This document shows positions 6,986 through 14,179 of a DNA stretch of 18,962 bases, one piece after another. Where the stretch lies: NCBI RefSeq assembly GCF_946885855.1, contig NZ_CAMPHH010000027.1, positions 1 through 18,962 of the forward strand, written 5' to 3'. Position 1 is the first letter of the stretch; each line of letters begins with the position of its first letter. Under the pieces are notes generated by a model. The model was not told the origin of the DNA, ran no database searches, and saw only the letters and a list, made by a program, of their open reading frames with translations. The translations under genes and the position numbers were made by a program. The DNA is from an uncultured Actinotalea sp. GTDB lineage: Bacteria > Actinomycetota > Actinomycetes > Actinomycetales > Cellulomonadaceae.

Positions 6986-8281
6986 TTACAGGTGGGCCCC
7001 GCAGCGGCGGGCGGCGAGGACGGCGAGGGAGCGCGTGACCCGGATCGTCTCGGCGATGTCGACCTGCTCGTGCGGGCCGTGCGCGAGGCGGACGTCCCCA
7101 GGCCCGTAGTGCAGGGTCGGGATGCCGCCCAGGCCGGCGTACAGCCGCAGGTCGCTGCCGTAGGGGGCGGCGCCAAGGGCGGCGTCGCGACCCTCGACGG
7201 ACCGGATCGACCCGAGCACCTCGCCGACCAGCGGGTGACCCGGCTCGATGCGCCCGCTGCCGAACTGCCCACCGGGCCACGTCACCTCGACCGGGTGGTC
7301 GCGCAGCCACGGGTCGCGCGCGGCGGCGTCGGCGACGGCACGCTCCAGGTCCGCCCGTGCGGCGGCGGGCGGCTCGCCGAGGCGTACCCCGAGGCGGCCC
7401 TGCGCGACGAGCAGGTCCGGCACGGAGCTGGCCCAGTCCCCCGTGCGGACCGTCCCGACCGAGAGCGGGTAGGGCAGGGGGTTGCCGTCGAAGAGCGGGT
7501 CGGGGTCGACGTTGCGCTCGCGCTCCAGCTCGAGCAGGGCCGCGTGGACCGGCAGGAACGCCTCGAACGCGCTGCGGCCGGCGAGCCGGGAGCTCCCGTG
7601 CGTGGCGAGGCCGTGCACGCGCAGCTCGAACGTCAGAGCGCCGGCGTTGGCGGTGACGACGCGCCCGCTGGTCGGCTCGGTGATGACGGCCGCCTCGCCG
7701 CGGTGCCCCCGCAGCAGGGTGGCGAAGGCACCGAGGCCGCCGTCCTCCTCGCTGACGACGGCGTGCACCGCGATCGCGCGCTCCAGGTGGACGCCCGCGG
7801 CGCGCAGGGCACGGACGACGGCGAGGTTCGCGGCGACACCCGCCTTCATGTCGCAGGCGCCACGGCCGTGGACCGCGCCGTCGTGGATCGCGCCGGACCA
7901 CGGGTCGCGGTCGCGCCAGGCGTCGAGGTCCCCGGTCGGCACGACGTCGACGTGGCTCTGGAGCACGAGGGCGGGCTCGCCGGCCGGGCCGAGCACGCCC
8001 ACCGTGCCGTAGCCCTCGGTGCGGGGCGCCTCGGTGCCGGGGTGGTCGGGGTGGGCGGCGAGCTCGTCGAGGTCGAGCCGCCAGTGGTCGACCTCGAACC
8101 CGAGCTCGGTGAGCCGGCGGGCGTGCCACTGCTGGAGGTCCGACTCGCCGTCGGTCCCGGTGACGCTCGGGGTCCGGATGAGCTCGACGAGGTCGTCGAC
8201 GAGCCGCTGCTCGTCGATCGCGTCCAGGACGCGCGACTCCGCTCGCGTCAGCCCGGCCTCGGGGGTGCACAGATCGATCAC
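6986..8281 (-). CDS. M20-family metallopeptidase / ArgE-DapE-type deacylase
   Basis: A 431-residue cytoplasmic di-zinc amidohydrolase that removes acyl or amino-acid groups from small amides. The exact substrate is not readable from sequence. Motifs in order: SHVDVVP (H110 ligand, D112), GRGACDMKAG (bridging D144), SEEDGG (catalytic E178, ligand E179), TEPT (E202), YGSDLR, and HGPHE (C-terminal ligand H404). The dimerisation domain lies at about 210-320. Length is normal for ArgE/DapE-like M20 proteins. No arginine or lysine synthesis gene is nearby, so naming it argE or dapE would be unsafe. The GTG start at 8281 has no Shine-Dalgarno site but has TACCGT seven bases upstream, which suggests a leaderless mRNA. 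It is divergent from the MOSC gene. Confidence 0.88.
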   Translation of the reverse strand: MIDLCTPEAGLTRAESRVLDAIDEQRLVDDLVELIRTPSVTGTDGESDLQQWHARRLTELGFEVDHWRLDLDELAAHPDHPGTEAPRTEGYGTVGVLGPAGEPALVLQSHVDVVPTGDLDAWRDRDPWSGAIHDGAVHGRGACDMKAGVAANLAVVRALRAAGVHLERAIAVHAVVSEEDGGLGAFATLLRGHRGEAAVITEPTSGRVVTANAGALTFELRVHGLATHGSSRLAGRSAFEAFLPVHAALLELERERNVDPDPLFDGNPLPYPLSVGTVRTGDWASSVPDLLVAQGRLGVRLGEPPAAARADLERAVADAAARDPWLRDHPVEVTWPGGQFGSGRIEPGHPLVGEVLGSIRSVEGRDAALGAAPYGSDLRLYAGLGGIPTLHYGPGDVRLAHGPHEQVDIAETIRVTRSLAVLAARRCGAHL

Positions 8282-8288
8282 GGTGCTG

Positions 8289-8294
8289 ACGGTA
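8289..8294 (-). promoter_or_regulatory. -10-like element for a leaderless M20 peptidase mRNA
   Basis: On the minus strand TACCGT ends seven bases before the GTG of the M20 gene. A weak TTCCCT at 8317-8312, 17 bases further up, could act as -35. The absence of a ribosome site supports a leaderless start. Confidence 0.45.
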
Positions 8295-8430
8295 GTGAGC
8301 CGGTGACCGCGAGGGAATGGCAGGAGATCGACGATCGCGACGGACGCCCGGCGGCGTGAACCAGCTCCAGCGGCCGGCCGGGCGTCCCCGGGTGCACGCG
8401 GGGTCCGGCGCCCGACGCAGGGCGGGCCAG

Positions 8431-8436
8431 TACTGT
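8431..8436 (+). promoter_or_regulatory. -10-like element for a leaderless MOSC mRNA
   Basis: TACTGT ends six bases before the GTG at 8443. There is no purine-rich ribosome site in front of that GTG and no clear -35 hexamer. The placement suggests transcription starting at or beside the start codon. Confidence 0.45.
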
Positions 8437-8442
8437 CCGACC

Positions 8443-9126
8443 GTGCACGTGACGTCGCTGCGTCGGTACCCGGTCAAGGCGCTCGGCGGGGAGAGCCTGC
8501 ACCGCGTCGCGCTGGACGAGCGGGGTCTCGCGGGTGACCGCTGGTTCGCCGTCGTCGACGGCGACGGACGGTTCGCCGCCCTGAAGGACACGCGCCGGTT
8601 CCGGCGCCGCGACGCCGTCGTCGGCTACACCGCGGAGACGACGGCCGACGGCGACGTCGTCGTGCGCTGTGGTGACGAGGCGTGGCTCGTCGGCGACCCT
8701 GCCCTCGACCGGCACCTCACCGCGGCGACGGGCACGCCACAGCGCGTGACGCCCGAGGGCGCGGTGTCGCACCAGGACGGGGGCGCCGTCTCCCTCGTCG
8801 GCACGGCGACGCTCGCCTGGTGCGCGCAGCGGTGGGGTGGGGACACCGACGCCCGGCGGCTGCGCGTCAACGTCGTGGTCGAGACGGACGAGCCGTTCGT
8901 CGAGGAGGCTTGGGTCGGGCGGCGGCTGGTGATCGGCTCGGCGTTGCTGGCGGTGACCGAGCGCGTCCCCCGGTGCCGGACGGTCGACGTCCCGCAGGAC
9001 GGTGCCAGCCCGGACGCCCCCTGGCTGAAGCACCTGGGCGCCGAGCGGGACCTGTGCCTGTCCGTGTACGCCGAGGTCGCCGCACCCGGAACGATCGCCG
9101 TCGGCGACGCGGTGGTCATCTCCTGA
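8443..9126 (+). CDS. MOSC-domain protein (MOSC_N beta-barrel plus MOSC)
   Basis: A 227-residue protein of the mARC/YcbX-like MOSC group, which binds molybdenum cofactor and reduces N-hydroxylated or similar substrates. It has the N-terminal beta-barrel start (LRRYPVKALGGESLHRVALDERGLAGDRWFAVVD, 6-39). The MOSC core includes RLRVNVVVETDEPFVEEAWVGRRLVIG (139-165). The conserved cysteine, C178 in RCRTVDVPQ, is the expected molybdenum ligand. Length is shorter than eukaryotic mARC and usual for bacterial single-unit forms. The frame is open upstream to 8317, but homology begins at the GTG at 8443, which also has a well-placed -10-like TACTGT. No ferredoxin or reductase partner gene is adjacent. 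Its stop lies 38 bases before element C. Confidence 0.85.
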   Translation: MHVTSLRRYPVKALGGESLHRVALDERGLAGDRWFAVVDGDGRFAALKDTRRFRRRDAVVGYTAETTADGDVVVRCGDEAWLVGDPALDRHLTAATGTPQRVTPEGAVSHQDGGAVSLVGTATLAWCAQRWGGDTDARRLRVNVVVETDEPFVEEAWVGRRLVIGSALLAVTERVPRCRTVDVPQDGASPDAPWLKHLGAERDLCLSVYAEVAAPGTIAVGDAVVIS

Positions 9127-9163
9127 CGACGGCCCAGTGGAGGCAGAGGGGTCGCCGGACGGC

Positions 9164-9235
9164 TTCGAGTCCGCCGGATCTCGTCGAGTCCGCCTGGTTC
9201 GACCGGCGGGGTCGGCGGTTTCCGGCGGACCGGAC
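9164..9235. repeat. 72-bp four-unit inverted repeat element, copy C
   Basis: Units TTCGAGTCCGCCGG (9164-9177), GTCGAGTCCGCCTG (9183-9196), CCGGCGGGGTCGGC (9203-9216) and CCGGCGGACCGGAC (9222-9235), with starts 19/20/19 apart. It is more diverged than A and B, but spacing is preserved exactly. It lies in the 317-base gap 9127-9443, between the MOSC stop and the dnaK operators. The remainder of the gap holds the two HAIR sites and the dnaK leader. Confidence 0.8.
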
Positions 9236-9275
9236 GGTGGGGACGGGCGCGGGGAATGGCGAGCGCCGAGGCGAG

Positions 9276-9296
9276 GTTGAGTCAGGCAGGCTCAAG
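9276..9296 (+). promoter_or_regulatory. HAIR operator 1 (HspR site) at the dnaK promoter
   Basis: GTTGAGT, seven bases, GCTCAAG matches the HspR-associated inverted repeat (CTTGAGT, 7 bases, ACTCAAG) at 12 of 14 positions. TTGAGT (9277-9282) could double as the -35 hexamer, with CACCCT (9301-9306) as a weak -10 after 18 bases. HspR bound here would block the promoter until heat shock. Confidence 0.75.
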
Positions 9297-9339
9297 TTCA
9301 CACCCTCGCGGCTTGCATCACCCCCGCCCCGGGCGCAGA

Positions 9340-9360
9340 CTTGAGCGCAGCAGGCTCAAG
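9340..9360 (+). promoter_or_regulatory. HAIR operator 2 (HspR site)
   Basis: CTTGAGC, seven bases, GCTCAAG is a perfect inverted repeat in the HAIR layout, centred 64 bp downstream of operator 1 and 84 bases before the dnaK ATG. Two sites suggest cooperative binding or a roadblock downstream of the promoter. Confidence 0.8.
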
Positions 9361-9443
9361 ACCAGGCCCGACGAGCGCGCGCACCGCACGCCCACCGCGG
9401 CCCGTCATCACCGCAGCACCACTCACAGGGAGAGGCACCACCC

Positions 9444-11317
<1,874 letters not shown>

Positions 11318-11321
<4 letters not shown>

Positions 11322-11998
11322 CGGACCAGCCGAACACCCCGGTCGGGGGGTCGGGCGACGAGCCCGACCCCACCCGGCCGCGGTTCACGGACAAGCGACG
11401 GATCGACCCGCAGACCGGCCAGGTGCGTGACCCGGAGACGGAGGGTCAGGCGCGCGCCGACGCGGCGGCGGAGGCGGCAGCCGCCCAGGCGTCCGGCCAC
11501 GCAGCCGACGACGACGCCTCGGCGCCCGGGGCGTCCGGCTCGCCGGCGGACGGTGCGGCCGAGCTCCTCGAGCAGGCGCAGGCCCTCGCGGCCGAGCGGC
11601 TCACGGACCTGCAGCGGCTCCAGGCGGAGTACGTCAACTACCGGCGCCGGGTGGACCGGGACCGGGACGTGGCGCGCGACCAGGCCGTCATCGGCGTCGT
11701 CGAGGCCCTCATGGGGGCGTTGGACGACATCGAGCTGGCCCGGCAGCACGGCGAGCTGGAGGGTGGGCCGTTCGCGGCCATCGCGGAGAAGCTCGAGGCG
11801 GCGCTGGGCCGGTTCGGCTGGGAGCGCTACGGCGCCACCGGTGAGCCGTTCGACCCGAACGTCCACGAGGCGCTCATGCACTCCCACGCCGAGGACGTCA
11901 CCGAGCCGACCGTCGTCCAGGTGCTCCAGCCCGGCCACCGGGTGGGCGAGCGGATCGTGCGGGCGGCGCGCGTCGCCGTCGCCGACCCCGGTGCCTGA
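11318..11998 (+). CDS. grpE: Nucleotide exchange factor GrpE
   Basis: Releases ADP from DnaK to reset the chaperone cycle, acting as a dimer. The 226 residues comprise a disordered acidic and alanine-rich N-terminus of about 80 residues, and a long coiled coil ([35 protein letters not shown]). The C-terminal beta domain follows, with the GrpE signature [11 protein letters not shown] and [24 protein letters not shown] near the end. The GTG start at 11318 shares GTGA with the dnaK stop, so translation is probably coupled. A gap of 167 bases with a long hairpin separates it from dnaJ, which may lower dnaJ expression. Confidence 0.96.
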
Positions 11999-12018
11999 CC
12001 GGCTGCAGGACCCGACGT

Positions 12019-12072
12019 GACGCGGGCCCGTCGTCCCCCGCTCGGCGAGCGGCCGGGCGGCGGGCCCGCGTC
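12019..12072 (+). terminator. Long nested hairpin between grpE and dnaJ
   Basis: GACGCGGGCCCG (12019-12030) is the exact inverse of CGGGCCCGCGTC (12061-12072). Pairing continues inward for six more pairs (two of them G-U), then a small internal loop and a CCGCTC/GAGCGG stem with a 3-base loop (12038-12052). There is no U tract. It starts 20 bases after the grpE stop. It may act as an attenuator, an mRNA processing site or a 3' stabiliser for dnaK-grpE. Confidence 0.65.
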
Positions 12073-12165
12073 GTCGGCGGACCGCACGGACGACGGCAGG
12101 CCGCGACACGACTGCCGGACACGACAGGATGAGATGAGCGACGAGACCCAGGAAGGGGGGAGGCG

Positions 12166-13179
12166 ATGACCGGCCAGGACTGGTTCGAGAAGGACTTCTA
12201 CGCCATGCTCGGCGTCCCCAAGAACGCCGACGCCGCAGCGATCAAGAAGGCCTACCGCAAGCTGGCCCGCAGCCTGCACCCCGACCACAACCCCGGCGAC
12301 GCCGCGGCCGAGTCCCGGTTCAAGGAGGTCGGCGAGGCCTATGCGGTCCTCTCCGACCCCGAGCAGCGCCAGCAGTACGACGCCATCCGCGCCATGGCCG
12401 GCGGCGGCGCGCGGTTCTCCGCGGGACCCGGCGGACCGGCCGGCGGCACGGGTGCCGCTGGCTTCGAGGACCTCTTCGGCGGACTCTTCGGCCAGGGCGC
12501 CGGCGGCCGTCCCGGTGCGAACCCGCGGATGCGCTACCAGACGACCGGCTCGCCCGGTGGCGGCGGAGCCGGATTCGAGGACCTCCTCGGCAACCTCTTC
12601 GGTGGCGGTGGTTTCGGCCAGCGCGCGCCGCAGCGTGGCCAGGACCTCGAGGCGACGGCGACGCTGCCGTTCCGGCAGGCCGCCTCCGGCTCGACGGTGA
12701 CCGTGACGGTCGAGGGGCGCAGGGTCACGGCCCGCATCCCGGCCGGTGTGCGCGACGGGCAGAGGATCCGCCTGCGCGGCAAGGGCCGGCCCGGCGAGGC
12801 GGGTGCCCCCGCGGGCGATCTGCTCATCGCCGTGCGGGTCGAGCCGCACCCCGTGTTCAGCCTCGACGGCAAGGACGTCCGCGTGACGCTGCCGGTGACG
12901 TTCGCCGAGGCGGCGCTCGGAGCCCAGGTCGAGGTCCCGACGATCGACGGCGCCACGGTGCGCGTCAAGGTGCCCGAGGGCACGCCGTCGGGCCGGACGC
13001 TGCGCGTCAAGGGCAAGGGCCTCGAGACGGCCAAGGGCACGGGTGATCTGCTCGTCACGGTGCAGGTCACCGTGCCGCAGCGGTTGTCCGGCGACGCGCG
13101 CAAGGCCGTCGAGGCGTTCGCCGAGGCGACGGCCGACGCCGACCCGCGCGCCGACCTGAGGGCACGCGCCACGCAGTAG
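12166..13179 (+). CDS. dnaJ: DnaJ-type co-chaperone without zinc finger (class B)
   Basis: Hsp40 co-chaperone that delivers clients to DnaK and stimulates its ATPase. The 337 residues carry a J domain (about 10-72) with the essential HPD at 38-40, then a glycine/phenylalanine region holding two copies of a GFEDL-x-G-x-LFG block (99-109 and 136-146). From about 158 come the C-terminal beta domains (GQDLEATATLPFRQAASG, RIPAGVRDGQRIRLRGKG, DLLIAVRVEPHPVFSLDGKD). There is no CxxCxGxG motif and no cysteine at all, so it is a class B (CbpA/DnaJB-like) protein rather than the canonical zinc-finger DnaJ. The ATG at 12166 has a strong purine-rich GGAAGGGGGGAGG ribosome site. A hairpin follows the stop. 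Confidence 0.95.
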   Translation: MTGQDWFEKDFYAMLGVPKNADAAAIKKAYRKLARSLHPDHNPGDAAAESRFKEVGEAYAVLSDPEQRQQYDAIRAMAGGGARFSAGPGGPAGGTGAAGFEDLFGGLFGQGAGGRPGANPRMRYQTTGSPGGGGAGFEDLLGNLFGGGGFGQRAPQRGQDLEATATLPFRQAASGSTVTVTVEGRRVTARIPAGVRDGQRIRLRGKGRPGEAGAPAGDLLIAVRVEPHPVFSLDGKDVRVTLPVTFAEAALGAQVEVPTIDGATVRVKVPEGTPSGRTLRVKGKGLETAKGTGDLLVTVQVTVPQRLSGDARKAVEAFAEATADADPRADLRARATQ

Positions 13180-13188
13180 GACGACGAC

Positions 13189-13220
13189 GGCGCCGCGTCC
13201 CCGCACCGGGGCGCGGCGCC
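13189..13220 (+). terminator. Hairpin between dnaJ and hspR
   Basis: GGCGCCGCG (13189-13197), a bulged T, then CCCC (13199-13202) pairs with GGGG (13208-13211) and CGCGGCGCC (13212-13220) around a 5-base loop. It begins 10 bases after the dnaJ stop and has no U tract. It is a partial terminator, RNA processing or stability element, since hspR follows within 31 bases. Confidence 0.6.
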
Positions 13221-13250
13221 ACCGGACGGGAGCAGAGGGATGAGGGTGAG

Positions 13251-13670
13251 ATGCCGGCCCACGACGACGTGCCGATGTTCGTCATCTCGGTCGCGGCCGA
13301 GCTCGCCGGCATGCACCCGCAGACCCTGCGCCAGTACGACCGGCTCGGGCTCGTCTCCCCGCAGCGCACCCGCGGCCGGGGCCGTCGCTACTCCCTGCGC
13401 GACGTCGCGCGGCTGCGCGAGGTGCAGCGGCTCTCCCAGGACGAGGGCATCAACCTCCAAGGGATCAAGCGGATCCTCGCGCTGCAGTCCGAGGTCGAGC
13501 GCCTCCAGGAGCAGGTGGACCTGCTGCGCTCCGTCGCCGACCCCGGCCACCGGGTGTTCGCCGCGGGGCCCCAGGGCGAGGTCGTGGCTGTCCCGCGCGG
13601 CCACCGCCCGGCGCGGATCACGAGCACGGGCGCTCTCGTCGTCTGGCGCCCGAGCGCCCGCCGCGACTGA
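13251..13670 (+). CDS. hspR: Heat-shock repressor HspR (MerR family)
   Basis: MerR-like DNA-binding repressor of the dnaK operon, which binds HAIR inverted repeats and is thought to need DnaK as co-repressor. The 139 residues begin with the HspR hallmark PMFVISVAAELAGMHPQTLRQYDRLGLVSPQRT (8-40), then GRGRRYSLRDVARLREVQRLSQDEGINLQGIKRIL, a MerR helix-turn-helix ending near residue 75, and a coiled coil (LALQSEVERLQEQVDLLRSV). There is no metal or ligand-binding domain, as usual. The ATG at 13251 is preceded by AGAGGGA (13234-13240). It is last in the operon, and the two HAIR sites before dnaK show the autoregulatory loop. Confidence 0.96.
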   Translation: MPAHDDVPMFVISVAAELAGMHPQTLRQYDRLGLVSPQRTRGRGRRYSLRDVARLREVQRLSQDEGINLQGIKRILALQSEVERLQEQVDLLRSVADPGHRVFAAGPQGEVVAVPRGHRPARITSTGALVVWRPSARRD

Positions 13671-13727
13671 CGGACCGACCCGCCCACGGCCGCGCACGGC
13701 CGCGCCGGCCCTGACGGCGCCCGGCGC
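13671..13727. other. Convergent gap between hspR and the SdpI-like gene
   Basis: This 57-base GC-rich gap contains a tandem duplication of ACGGCCGCGC (13686-13705) and a short GGCCG/CGGCC hairpin (13698-13710). It may help end both converging transcripts. The 72-bp element found in the convergent gap at 6889 is absent here. Confidence 0.35.
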
Positions 13728-14108
13728 TCACCGGTCCGCGCCCTCCCGGACCGCGCGCGCGGCCTGGTGCGCCCGGACCCCGCCCACGAGCGCCCCGGTC
13801 AGCAGGGCCGCCGCGCTCGCGAGAAAGGCCGCCAGGACGAGGCCGGGCGGGCCGCCCACCAGGATCACGACCGCGGCGACCGTGGCGAGGACGGCGCCTA
13901 CCAGCCCGGCGAGATCGGTCACGGGGCGTCCCGCGTGGTGTCCGGCCCGCCATGCCTCGGGCGACGACAGCGTCGCCCGGGTCCGGAAGCCTGCCCCGCG
14001 GTTCGGGCCGAGCCGGCTGTCGGCGGCCGCCCGTCCGACCGCCCGGACGGCGACCGATCCGACGACGAGCAGCGCCGCTCCCGCGAGCAGCACCCCCTGG
14101 TCCTCCAT
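13728..14108 (-). CDS. Small SdpI-family-like membrane protein
   Basis: A 126-residue membrane protein. The first hydrophobic segment is VLLAGAALLVVGSVAVRAV (6-24). The loop LGPNRGAGFRTRATLSSPEAWRAGHHAG (33-60) matches the conserved loop of SdpI-family proteins, in which a G-x-R-T-x-x-T-L and W-x-x-x-H pattern is typical. Two or three further hydrophobic segments follow (LAGLVGAVLATVAAVVILVG, and LVLAAFLASAAALLTGALVGG). In Bacillus, SdpI is the immunity protein and signal receptor for the SdpC toxin. Most family members, including actinobacterial ones, have no known partner, and no sdpAB or sdpC gene is visible here. The ATG at 14108 has a GGAGGGGG ribosome site. It is convergent with hspR. 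Confidence 0.75.
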   Translation of the reverse strand: MEDQGVLLAGAALLVVGSVAVRAVGRAAADSRLGPNRGAGFRTRATLSSPEAWRAGHHAGRPVTDLAGLVGAVLATVAAVVILVGGPPGLVLAAFLASAAALLTGALVGGVRAHQAARAVREGADR

Positions 14109-14179
14109 CGCCCTACCCCCTCCGTGCCCGACGAACTGTCTGACCGCATGCGTGCCGGGGCGGGCGCCCGACCGATCCT

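Noticed and set aside
5305..7272. A 655-codon minus-strand frame over the lipoprotein, AbiEi-like gene and elements A and B
   Set aside because: It runs antisense to two coding genes and through both repeat elements. Composition is typical of a shadow frame.
6992..8359. A 455-codon plus-strand frame opposite the M20 peptidase
   Set aside because: The minus-strand frame has the complete set of M20 metal-site motifs. The plus frame has none.
12074..12087. A lone match to the 14-base unit (TCGGCGGACCGCAC) between grpE and dnaJ
   Set aside because: There is no second unit at 19 or 20 bases on either side. A single 12-of-14 match in GC-rich DNA is expected by chance.
12476..12489. A sequence like GGCGGACTC inside dnaJ resembling the repeat unit
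   Set aside because: It is explained by codons for Gly-Gly-Leu-Phe in the G/F region and has no phased partner.
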